Below, in pieces: positions 8,797 through 16,482 of a stretch of DNA of 64,000 nucleotides. Both the position numbers and the translations under genes were made by a program. Positions within the stretch are counted from its first letter, which is position 1. The number at the start of each line of letters is the position of its first letter. Location of the stretch: contig NZ_JAGXCY010000007.1 in NCBI RefSeq assembly GCF_018310695.1, positions 1 through 64,000 on the forward strand, written 5' to 3'. Source of the DNA: Paenibacillus sp. Marseille-Q4541 (GTDB lineage: Bacteria > Bacillota > Bacilli > Paenibacillales > Paenibacillaceae). The notes under the pieces are model-generated. The model ran no database searches. It saw only the letters and a list, made by a program, of their open reading frames with translations, and had not been told where the DNA came from.

Positions 8797-10473
8797 ATGG
8801 ATCGAAACCTGAATGTAGAAACGTTACTTAAGAAACTGAGCTTGCGTGAAAAAATAGGACAACTGCTGTTATGCGGATTGCCAAGTACAGAGCTGACAGA
8901 ACCGCTTGCTGATTTTTTTAGAGCCAATCCGGTCGGCGGCATCATTTATTTTGCGAGGAACGTACAGAATGTGGGCCAAGTTGCGAATCTAACTTATGAG
9001 TTGCAAAACGTAGCACAGAACGCTAATCAAATTCCGCATTTCATCTCTATCGATCAGGAAGGCGGTATGGTTGCAAGGATTGCCGAAGGGATCACTTTAT
9101 TCCCTGGAAATATGGCGATTGCCGCTGCGGGTTCACCGGAAGATGCATATGAAGCTGCACTTGCGAGCGGTAAAGAGATGAGTGCGCTTGGAATTAACCT
9201 GAACTTTGCGCCCGTTCTTGATGTAAACAATAATCCGCTTAACCCGGTTATTGGCGTTCGCTCTTTTGGGGAGTCTCCGGAAGTCGTAGCTGAATATGGT
9301 GCGAATTCTGTTCGTGGACTGCAAGATGCCGGTGTGTCTGCTGCAGCCAAACATTTCCCTGGACATGGTGATACCGCAGCTGATTCCCATCATGACTTGC
9401 CTGTTGTTCCTCATGATCTAGCCCGGATGAATGAGGTGGAGCTAGTTCCGTTTATCAAGGCGATTGAAGAAGGCGTAGATTTCATCATGTCAGCCCATAT
9501 TTTCTTCCCGGCACTGGAATCTGAAGGGAAACCTGCTACCCTATCTTCCTCAGTACTCACAGGTCTGCTAAGAGAGGAACTTGGTTACCAAGGTGTAATT
9601 ATGACCGATTGCATGGAGATGAACGCAATTGTAGATACCTATGGAACCGTAGAAGCATCCGTGATGGCGATTGAAGCAGGAGCAGACTTGATTTTGATCA
9701 GCCATACGCATGATTTGCTGACCGGAGCGTACGAAGCGATTGAAAAGGCGGTAGCCGAAGGAAGAATCAGCGAAGAACGTATTAATGAGTCTGTTCGCCG
9801 TCTACTTGAAATGAAAATTCGCCGCGGGATTATGACCGAACAAGGTGATTTCCCTGCTCATAAGGTAACTGCACCCGTAATTAATGCCGAAGGGCTTCCG
9901 GTTGGGGTTGGAGTTAAAGAACATCAAGATCTTGCACGCCGAATCAGCGAGCGCAGCATGACTTTGGTTCGTGATGAAATAGGTATGTTGCCTCTGAAGA
10001 AGCAGCGTACACTGGTCGTAACGGTCGCTTCGTCTGCTATGACCATTGCGGATGAAATTATTAAGGATCAATATAGTCTGGGGACTGCACTGATCGAGCA
10101 GGGGCTAAATGCGATTGATCTGAGCATCCCTGCTGCAGAGGTAGCTGAAGAAACGGCACGTGTGCTGGAAGCAGCTCAAGAGGCAGAAATAGAACAGATC
10201 GTCATTGCGACGTATAATGCTCATTTCTATGAAGAACAGTCCGAGCTTGTTAAACAGTTGCAGGCGCTTGGAAAACCACTTGCGGTTGTCGCTACTCGTA
10301 ATCCGTATGACATTGCAGCTTTCCCTGAGGTAAAGGTATACATGGCTGCATATGAGAGCAGACCTCTAACGATGGAGAGCATTGCGAAAGCGCTGCTCGG
10401 TTCGATTCCTTTCCAAGGAACACTACCTGTCTCCCTAGGCGACCAAGAAAAAGCAAATACGGCCCACGTATGA
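8797..10473 (+). CDS. nagZ: Beta-N-acetylglucosaminidase NagZ (GH3)
   Basis: GH3 enzyme of 558 residues releasing GlcNAc from GlcNAc-MurNAc or GlcNAc-anhydroMurNAc. The NagZ signature KHFPGHGDTAADSHHDLP begins at K185; D196 and H198 are the Asp-His acid/base dyad. The nucleophile aspartate is D271 (MTDCMEMN). A C-terminal ~200-residue domain is present, as in Bacillus NagZ and unlike the ~340-residue E. coli enzyme. I chose the ATG at 8797 because GGGAGATGA lies just upstream; a start at 8740 would run inside namZ. There is no signal peptide, so a cytoplasmic location is inferred. The stop overlaps the anmK start by 4 nt (ATGA). Confidence 0.93.
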   Translation: MDRNLNVETLLKKLSLREKIGQLLLCGLPSTELTEPLADFFRANPVGGIIYFARNVQNVGQVANLTYELQNVAQNANQIPHFISIDQEGGMVARIAEGITLFPGNMAIAAAGSPEDAYEAALASGKEMSALGINLNFAPVLDVNNNPLNPVIGVRSFGESPEVVAEYGANSVRGLQDAGVSAAAKHFPGHGDTAADSHHDLPVVPHDLARMNEVELVPFIKAIEEGVDFIMSAHIFFPALESEGKPATLSSSVLTGLLREELGYQGVIMTDCMEMNAIVDTYGTVEASVMAIEAGADLILISHTHDLLTGAYEAIEKAVAEGRISEERINESVRRLLEMKIRRGIMTEQGDFPAHKVTAPVINAEGLPVGVGVKEHQDLARRISERSMTLVRDEIGMLPLKKQRTLVVTVASSAMTIADEIIKDQYSLGTALIEQGLNAIDLSIPAAEVAEETARVLEAAQEAEIEQIVIATYNAHFYEEQSELVKQLQALGKPLAVVATRNPYDIAAFPEVKVYMAAYESRPLTMESIAKALLGSIPFQGTLPVSLGDQEKANTAHV

Positions 10474-11657
10474 TTACCGGATTCCATCAGGAGACAGAGA
10501 AATTAGTCATCGGACTGATGTCCGGTACGTCCCTTGACGGAGTTGATGCTGCCCTTGTCCAGTTAGCTGGGAGCGGGCTTCGTACGAAGGTAAAGCTGTT
10601 AGCTTTTACAAGCTTACCTTATGAACAGCATTTCAGAGAGCAGATTAAAGAGCTCTGTAATGTAGACCATTCTAGTGTAGATAAAATTTGCTCTATGAAT
10701 TTTCGGCTGGCAGAACGGTTTGCGAAAGCAGCGCAGGCAGTAGCGGATCAAGCCAGCCTTTCGATGGAGCAGATTGATTTTATTAGTTCACATGGACAGA
10801 CGGTGTGGCATATTCCCGAGCTTGACCCGAAGCAGCCTGAGCTGAGTCGGTCTACCTTACAGCTTGGCGATCTGTCTATTATTGCACAGCGTACAGGCAG
10901 GCCCGTTGTTGGGGATTTCAGGCCGGCTGATATGGCTGCTGGAGGTCAAGGTGCACCCCTAGTGCCTTATGGCGATTTGATCCTCTTTAGGGATGCTCAT
11001 AAGGGAAGAATACTTCAGAACATTGGTGGAATTGGTAACTGTACTGTGCTCCCAGCAGGTTGTCAGCAGGATGATGTAATCGCTTTTGATACGGGGCCTG
11101 GAAATATGATCGTAGATCAGATTGTTCAGACGTTATCCGCTGGGGAGCAGTTGTATGACAGCGGTGGCCAATGGGCGGCTTCTGGCACTCCAGATAAGGA
11201 TATGGTTCAGCGGTTGATGGAACATCCTTATTTTCAGCTGCCTGCGCCGAAGTCCACCGGCCGTGAAGTGTTCGGAGTAGCCTATGCCACTAAATTCCTA
11301 GAGGTAGCGGCAGGGCGAGGTTTATCACAGGCAGATATGGTAGCTACAGCAACCTGGTTTACAGCTGTTTCCATAGCGCACAGTTACGAGAAATTGATTT
11401 TCCCTAATCATGATATTGATGAGATCATTATTTCGGGTGGGGGAGCCCATAATGTAACTTTGATGAAGATGATTAACGATCTTTTACCGGGGAATCAAGT
11501 TACGACTTCAGGAGCATATGGACTCATTGATGACGCGAAGGAAGCTGTGATCTTTGCCATACTTGGCAATGACTTTATGCATGGAGTAGCCAATAACATG
11601 CCATCAGCAACAGGAGCAAGTAAAGCTGTTGTTATGGGGAAATTGGCATTAGGATAA
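10470..11657 (+). CDS. anmK: Anhydro-N-acetylmuramic acid kinase AnmK
   Basis: Kinase of 395 residues that opens 1,6-anhydroMurNAc and phosphorylates it to MurNAc-6-phosphate. The family start motif VIGLMSGTSLDGVDAAL is present, with the nucleotide-binding core downstream (VVGDFRPADMAAGGQGAPL, QNIGGIGNCT, FDTGPGNMIVD, IISGGGAHN). Its ATG overlaps the nagZ stop. AnmK normally acts on products of lytic transglycosylases and is best known from Gram-negative recycling; its presence beside an importer suggests uptake of anhydro-muropeptide sugars. The next pathway step, the MurQ etherase, is not in the window. Confidence 0.93.
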   Translation: MITGFHQETEKLVIGLMSGTSLDGVDAALVQLAGSGLRTKVKLLAFTSLPYEQHFREQIKELCNVDHSSVDKICSMNFRLAERFAKAAQAVADQASLSMEQIDFISSHGQTVWHIPELDPKQPELSRSTLQLGDLSIIAQRTGRPVVGDFRPADMAAGGQGAPLVPYGDLILFRDAHKGRILQNIGGIGNCTVLPAGCQQDDVIAFDTGPGNMIVDQIVQTLSAGEQLYDSGGQWAASGTPDKDMVQRLMEHPYFQLPAPKSTGREVFGVAYATKFLEVAAGRGLSQADMVATATWFTAVSIAHSYEKLIFPNHDIDEIIISGGGAHNVTLMKMINDLLPGNQVTTSGAYGLIDDAKEAVIFAILGNDFMHGVANNMPSATGASKAVVMGKLALG

Positions 11658-11680
11658 AATATCGTGCAAAACTATTGTGA

Positions 11681-11715
11681 AAAAAAGGAGAGCCTAAATG
11701 GGCTCTCCTTTTTTA
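11681..11715 (+). terminator. Terminator after anmK
   Basis: Perfect hairpin GGAGAGCC / GGCTCTCC with a 5-6 nt loop and flanking A6 and T6 runs. It closes the namZ-nagZ-anmK unit. Confidence 0.92.
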
Positions 11716-11766
11716 TAGACAAAAACATATAATGTCTAATTATATTTAAACGTAATATTGATTAGT

Positions 11767-11795
11767 TTGACATTTTACAAACGAATTCATATAAT
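11767..11795 (+). promoter_or_regulatory. Perfect-consensus SigA promoter
   Basis: TTGACA (11767-11772) and TATAAT (11790-11795) are separated by exactly 17 nt, a full match to the housekeeping consensus. It lies 37 nt before the GTG of the DUF2087/GIY-YIG gene. Confidence 0.92.
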
Positions 11796-11832
11796 ATCTA
11801 TATATTAATAAACAATGCAGGGAGAAATTACT

Positions 11833-12972
11833 GTGACAGAACAACATCCTGATTTTGCGTATGATGCCTCTCTGGAGGAAATGAAACGCGGATATATCGA
11901 GACAGAATATGAATATGTTTGTGTCTGCTGTGGTTACGCCGCTGAAAAAGGGATCATCTACCCTCACAATGGAGTGTTATACGAATCATTCAGATATATA
12001 CAAGTCCATATTCAGCAGGACCATGGCTCGGTGTTTGAATTCCTGATATCACAAGATAAAAGAATTAGTGGACTTTCTGATGTACAGCGCAGGTTGCTAG
12101 CTCAATTTTATCAAGGGAAAAAGGATGCTGAAATCCAAAAAGAGCTTGGAATTGGCTCTACGTCTACGATTCGAAACCATCGATTTGTACTCAAGGAGAA
12201 GGAACGACAAGCAAAAGTGCTGCTCGCCGTGATGGAACTGCTGCATTCACATGAACCCGATGCTGCCGGATTACCTCCTGCTCCACTTCGAAGCAAAGTG
12301 TCGCAGGAAGTGAATAAGGAGACTAACTCACTGACCGAGCAAGAGCAGGTACTCAGCAAATATTTCCCGTTTGGTACGGATGGCCCGCTTGAAACGTTTG
12401 GTGCTCAGGAGAAGCATCGTCTCATCATTATGGACGAAATCGCAAGACGTTTTGATGTAGAGAAAGTTTATACCGAAGCAGAAGTGAATGGCATTCTCGA
12501 GCAAGTCTATGAGGATTATGTGTTACTTCGCAGATCTATGGTTGATTACGGAATACTGAGCCGGGAAGAAGATGGAAGCAGTTACTGGCTCACACCTCAG
12601 GAAGGAGAGAATAGCCAGATGACAAACCGCAGAGAGGAATTAAAACAGCTAGCAAAGGAAATGAAGACAGAAGCAGGTGTCTACCAGATTCAAAATAAGG
12701 AAAACGGCAAGCGATATATAGCAAGTACGCCCAATTTGAGAAGTCTGAATGGTCAGCAGTTTATGCTGAATATGGGCAGTCATCGTAACCGCAGGCTTCA
12801 GGAAGAATGGAAGCAGTATGGTGAAGATGCTTTTGCTATTGAGGTTGTAGAGAAGCTAAAAGTACCGGAAAGCAATCTGTTTTTTGATGCCAAAGATGCA
12901 CTCAAGAAGCTGGAAGCAAGTTGGCTTGAAAAGCTACAACCTTATGGGGAAAACGGTTATAACGAAGCATAA
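11833..12972 (+). CDS. DUF2087 / GIY-YIG fusion protein with N-terminal zinc-site-like and HTH segments
   Basis: Multidomain protein of 379 residues from the GTG at 11833, chosen because CAGGGAGA lies 7 nt before it; an ATG at 11815 would add 6 residues but overlaps the ribosome site. Order: residues ~28-68 carry C-x2-C (C30, C33) and a later His pair (QVHIQQDH), a zinc-finger-like arrangement. Residues ~80-135 look like a LuxR-type HTH (IQKELGIGSTSTIRNHRF). Residues ~175-255 match DUF2087 (KYFPFGTDGPLETF, RRSMVDYGILSREEDGS). Residues ~285-370 resemble a degenerate GIY-YIG domain (GVYQIQNKENGKRYIAS). A regulator or nucleic-acid-binding role is inference; nuclease activity is unproven. Confidence 0.85.
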   Translation: MTEQHPDFAYDASLEEMKRGYIETEYEYVCVCCGYAAEKGIIYPHNGVLYESFRYIQVHIQQDHGSVFEFLISQDKRISGLSDVQRRLLAQFYQGKKDAEIQKELGIGSTSTIRNHRFVLKEKERQAKVLLAVMELLHSHEPDAAGLPPAPLRSKVSQEVNKETNSLTEQEQVLSKYFPFGTDGPLETFGAQEKHRLIIMDEIARRFDVEKVYTEAEVNGILEQVYEDYVLLRRSMVDYGILSREEDGSSYWLTPQEGENSQMTNRREELKQLAKEMKTEAGVYQIQNKENGKRYIASTPNLRSLNGQQFMLNMGSHRNRRLQEEWKQYGEDAFAIEVVEKLKVPESNLFFDAKDALKKLEASWLEKLQPYGENGYNEA

Positions 12973-13051
12973 TGCTAGGAGATACAGCACGCAAATCTTA
13001 TGATCGAACAAAGATCAAATACAGGTAATAGAGTTAAGATTACATCTATCT

Positions 13052-13093
13052 AAAGAGGACGGGGCAGAAGCGAGCTGCCCCGTCCTCTTTTTG
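13052..13093 (+). terminator. Strong GC-rich terminator
   Basis: AAAGAGGACGGGGCAG pairs with CTGCCCCGTCCTCTTT over 16 bp with a 7-nt loop, followed by further T. It ends the GIY-YIG fusion transcript. Confidence 0.95.
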
Positions 13094-13170
13094 ATTTACG
13101 GGACAAAGTCTTGGATGAAAAGGGGAGAGGGGGATGTCTGCATCATTGTTCATCTTTTTCAAATAAGTTA

Positions 13171-13199
13171 TTGACAGATATAGTAATTGAGACTAGTAT
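13171..13199 (+). promoter_or_regulatory. SigA-like promoter of the siderophore importer
   Basis: TTGACA (13171-13176), 17-nt spacer, TAGTAT (13194-13199). The Fur box begins 16 nt downstream, over the expected transcription start. Confidence 0.75.
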
Positions 13200-13214
13200 T
13201 CATTCATATAATAC

Positions 13215-13229
13215 TGATTATCATTCTCA
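13215..13229. promoter_or_regulatory. Fur box
   Basis: TGATTATCATTCTCA matches the Bacillus 7-1-7 Fur core TGATAATCATTATCA at 13 of 15 positions. Its place just after the promoter fits iron repression of the downstream importer. Confidence 0.85.
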
Positions 13230-13288
13230 ATAGAATGATGATCGAGAACGTTATTATTCGATTATATTCATAAGGGAGATAAAGAAAG

Positions 13289-14260
13289 ATGAAGAGATTA
13301 CTCGTTCCATTTATTTTAATTATGGTGCTGGTTATTAGTGCTTGCGGAAACGCAGGTAATGGCTCAAGTAGTACTGGCGCTTCTGAATCCGCTAACAATG
13401 GATCTGAGCAAACCAAAGATTCCGGACAGGTACCGGTAGAGTCTGGGACAATTACATATCAGTCAGAAAGTGGACCGATTGAGGTTCCTGCGAACCCACA
13501 GCGCGTGGTTGTTCTGTCAACCTATACTGGGGACTTGATTTCTTTAGGTGTAAATGTGGTCGGAGTCGATTCATGGGCGATGGCAAACCCTAAATTTAAA
13601 GAGAAATTACCAGGTGCAGTAGAAGTGTCAGATGAGAATCTGGAGAAAATTATTGAACTAGATCCAGACCTTATTATCGGATCGTCTGATAACAAAAACT
13701 TGGACAAGCTAAAAGAAATCGCTCCAACAGTAACGTATACTTACGGAAAAGTAGATTACCTTACACAGCATCTAGAAATCGGTAAGGCAGTGAACAAAGA
13801 AAAAGAAGCACAGGCTTGGATCGATGACTTTAAGCAACGTGCCCAGACTTTGGGTGACGAAATCAAAGCAAAACTCGGTGAAGATACTACCGTTACAGTA
13901 ATGGAAAGTTTCGATAAACAAATGTACGTTTTTGGAGATAATTGGGGTCGTGGGACGGAAATTCTTTATCAGCAAATGGGGCTGAAAATGCCGGAAAAAG
14001 TAAAAGAAATGGCTCTTAAGGACGGATACTATGCGATTTCTTCAGAAGTCCTTTCCGAATATGTGGGTGATTATCTGGTGTTCAGCAAGTCTGCAGAACA
14101 AGATAATTCATTCCAAGAGACTTCCACATATAAAGAAATACCTGCCGTAAAAAATGGTCATGTATTTGAAGCAAATGCAAGTGAGTTTTATTTTAATGAT
14201 GCGTTAACATTGGACTCACAACTTGAATTCTTCCGTGAACACTTTCTAGGAAATGAATAG
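13289..14260 (+). CDS. Iron-siderophore ABC transporter substrate-binding lipoprotein
   Basis: Lipoprotein of 323 residues; the signal peptide ends ISAC with Cys19. It has the class III periplasmic-binding fold of siderophore receptors (NPQRVVVLSTYTGDLISLG, then ELDPDLIIGSSDNKNLDKL). Closest in style to FhuD/YxeB or YfiY-type receptors, so a hydroxamate siderophore ligand is likely but not certain. RBS AAGGGAGA lies ~11 nt before the ATG. A Fur box upstream supports iron repression. It is followed at 11 nt by two FecCD permeases. Confidence 0.9.
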   Translation: MKRLLVPFILIMVLVISACGNAGNGSSSTGASESANNGSEQTKDSGQVPVESGTITYQSESGPIEVPANPQRVVVLSTYTGDLISLGVNVVGVDSWAMANPKFKEKLPGAVEVSDENLEKIIELDPDLIIGSSDNKNLDKLKEIAPTVTYTYGKVDYLTQHLEIGKAVNKEKEAQAWIDDFKQRAQTLGDEIKAKLGEDTTVTVMESFDKQMYVFGDNWGRGTEILYQQMGLKMPEKVKEMALKDGYYAISSEVLSEYVGDYLVFSKSAEQDNSFQETSTYKEIPAVKNGHVFEANASEFYFNDALTLDSQLEFFREHFLGNE

Positions 14261-14271
14261 GGAAAGAACAG

Positions 14272-15285
14272 ATGACAATGTTTAAAAATAAAACGATTAG
14301 CATACCGATGATCGCAAAATTCATCGTCGGCGCCATCTTATTTGTAACTGCATTTATGCTAGCGATCGTCCTTGGTGCAGCAGATACGAGCCTTAAAGAT
14401 GCTTGGTCTGCCATTACCTTTGGAGCCACTAATGAGGCCATTACGATGATACGGGAAATTCGGCTGCCAAGAGAAATTGCAGCTGTATTAGTAGGCGCGG
14501 CTTTAGCGGTATCGGGAGCAATTATGCAGGGGATGACTCGCAATCCACTTGCTGATCCAGGCCTGCTTGGCATTACAGCGGGTGGTAATTTTGCACTTGC
14601 TGTCACGCTTGCCTTACTGCCTTCGGCGAACTATTTTACAGTCATGCTGGCCTGCTTTGTAGGAACAGCACTTGGTACGCTGCTTGTTTTCGGTATAGGA
14701 ATGCTGGCGAAAAACGGGCTGACACCGGTGAAATTGGTCCTGGCCGGCTCTGCTATCTCTGCTATGCTCTATGCGCTCGCGGAAGGAATCAGTTTATATT
14801 TTCGAATCTCGAAGAATGTATCGATGTGGACATCTGGAGGATTGATCGGTACAACATGGGGTCAGCTGCAGTTAATCATTCCTTTTATTCTTATCGGGCT
14901 GATTGTTGCGATGATTCTATCACGGCAGCTTACCATTCTAAGTTTGAATGAAGAGATTGCAGTAGGCCTTGGACAGAACACCAAATATATTAAAATCATT
15001 CTGCTTCTCGTTATTATTGTTTTAGCAGGTGCGTCTGTTGCTCTTGTGGGAAGCATGGCATTTATTGGCCTGATGGTTCCTCATATTGTACGTTTCATTA
15101 TCGGTACAGATTACCGATATGTTCTTCCGATGTCGGCGATTTGCGGTGCTACTTTTATGCTGCTTGCCGACACGCTGGGTCGTACCATTTATGCTCCTTA
15201 CGAAACACCTGTAGCAGCGATCGTTGCTATGTTAGGATTACCTTTCTTCCTGCTCATTGTCAATAAAGGAGGGAAAGGTTACTGA
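14272..15285 (+). CDS. FecCD-type siderophore permease, subunit 1
   Basis: Permease of 337 residues with about nine to ten membrane segments. FecCD hallmarks are visible: IRLPREIAAVLVGAALAVSGAIMQG, TRNPLADPGLLGITAGGNFA and the C-terminal FIGLMVPHIVRFIIG. It overlaps the next gene by one base (TGATG). With its partner it should form the channel for the receptor at 13289. Confidence 0.93.
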   Translation: MTMFKNKTISIPMIAKFIVGAILFVTAFMLAIVLGAADTSLKDAWSAITFGATNEAITMIREIRLPREIAAVLVGAALAVSGAIMQGMTRNPLADPGLLGITAGGNFALAVTLALLPSANYFTVMLACFVGTALGTLLVFGIGMLAKNGLTPVKLVLAGSAISAMLYALAEGISLYFRISKNVSMWTSGGLIGTTWGQLQLIIPFILIGLIVAMILSRQLTILSLNEEIAVGLGQNTKYIKIILLLVIIVLAGASVALVGSMAFIGLMVPHIVRFIIGTDYRYVLPMSAICGATFMLLADTLGRTIYAPYETPVAAIVAMLGLPFFLLIVNKGGKGY

Positions 15286-16292
15286 TGCTCGGATTTCAAA
15301 AAAACAGAAAAGTTGGCATTACGCTGGCTGCGCTCGCTTTGCTTATTTTGTTCACTTTGCTTGTCAGTCTAAGCCTGGGTGCTTCTTCTTTATCTTTTAG
15401 CCGCCTGCTTCCGACCTTTCTAGGTAACGGGACATTTAAGGAAGAGTTTGTACTGTTCTCGATTCGGCTTCCGAGAATCATTATTACACTGCTCGCCGGG
15501 TTTGCTCTTGCCTTATCTGGTGCGATTCTGCAAGGAGTAACAAGAAATGATCTTGCCGACCCAGGGATTATCGGGATTAACTCAGGTGCCGGCGTAGCGG
15601 TCGCTATCTTCTTTCTATTTGTTCCGATTGAAGCAGGGAGTTTCACATATCTCATTCCAGTGGTTGCTTTTATAGGGGCATTGCTGACGGCAGCTGTTAT
15701 TTATGTTTTCTCTTATCGGCGCGGGGTGGGGCTGATTCCGATGCGACTCGTGCTTGTCGGAGTCGGGTTCTCGATGGCACTTTCTGGCGTTATGATCGTG
15801 TTAATCTCTTCCACCGATCAGGTGAAAGTAAGTTTCATCTCTCGCTGGCTTGCGGGGAATATATGGGGAACGGACTGGATTTTTATCTATTCAATCCTGC
15901 CATGGCTGATCATCTTAATCCCTTTCACTTTGTATAAGGCACGCCGTTTAGACCTGCTGGGACTTAGTGAAGGAGTAACGATTGGTCTTGGAGTCTCCAT
16001 TAACAAGGAAAGAATTATTTTGCTTGTCTCGGCTGTTGCACTTGCGGCCGCTGCCGTATCTGTTGCCGGGAGCATTGCTTTTATCGGGCTTATGGCTCCT
16101 CATATCGCTAGAGCGCTCGTGGGACCAAGGAATTCAGTTTCATTACCTGTGTCGATATTAACAGGAGGCTGGCTGCTACTGTTAGCAGATACGATTGGTA
16201 GAAATATTGCAGACCCTGATGGTATTCCTGCTGGCGTAATTGCGGCGCTGATCGGTGCTCCTTACTTCATATATTTGTTGCTGAAGAAATAA
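15285..16292 (+). CDS. FecCD-type siderophore permease, subunit 2
   Basis: Permease of 335 residues, paralogous to the preceding gene: SIRLPRIIITLLAGFALALSG, TRNDLADPGIIGINSGAG and FIGLMAPHIARALVG. Its ATG shares a base with the preceding TGA, giving translational coupling. No ATPase gene follows; a terminator does. As with B. subtilis systems sharing YusV or FhuC, the ATPase is probably encoded elsewhere. Confidence 0.93.
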   Translation: MLGFQKNRKVGITLAALALLILFTLLVSLSLGASSLSFSRLLPTFLGNGTFKEEFVLFSIRLPRIIITLLAGFALALSGAILQGVTRNDLADPGIIGINSGAGVAVAIFFLFVPIEAGSFTYLIPVVAFIGALLTAAVIYVFSYRRGVGLIPMRLVLVGVGFSMALSGVMIVLISSTDQVKVSFISRWLAGNIWGTDWIFIYSILPWLIILIPFTLYKARRLDLLGLSEGVTIGLGVSINKERIILLVSAVALAAAAVSVAGSIAFIGLMAPHIARALVGPRNSVSLPVSILTGGWLLLLADTIGRNIADPDGIPAGVIAALIGAPYFIYLLLKK

Positions 16293-16315
16293 ATCAATGC
16301 TCTTATTGGTAAAAA

Positions 16316-16358
16316 TAAAAAAGACGAAACAGCCAACATGCTGACTTCGTCTTTTTTT
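16316..16358 (+). terminator. Terminator after the siderophore importer
   Basis: AAGACGAA and CAG pair with CTG and TTCGTCTT with a small internal mismatch, followed by TTTTTTT. Confidence 0.9.
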
Positions 16359-16396
16359 GTTTATTTTTAAATGTAATAATTGGTTATATGTGTAAA

Positions 16397-16414
16397 ATGT
16401 AAGCGGTATTACAT
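16397..16414. promoter_or_regulatory. ATGTAA-N6-TTACAT inverted repeat (cre-like)
   Basis: A palindrome with a central CG (ATGTAAGCGGTATTACAT), ~70 nt before the YesN-type gene. It resembles a cre site one base too long. It could be an operator for CcpA or another regulator. Confidence 0.4.
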
Positions 16415-16482
16415 ATTTATTAATTTAGAGTGAACGTGTATGATAAAAGAAAGAGGAACCGGTGTTCCAAGGGGGTCAAGAG

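Larger units (their letters stand above)
12973..13288. other. Intergenic region with terminator, promoter and Fur box
   Basis: This 316-nt gap holds the terminator at 13052-13093, a SigA-like promoter at 13171-13199 and a Fur box at 13215-13229. I see no open frame worth calling. Confidence 0.8.
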
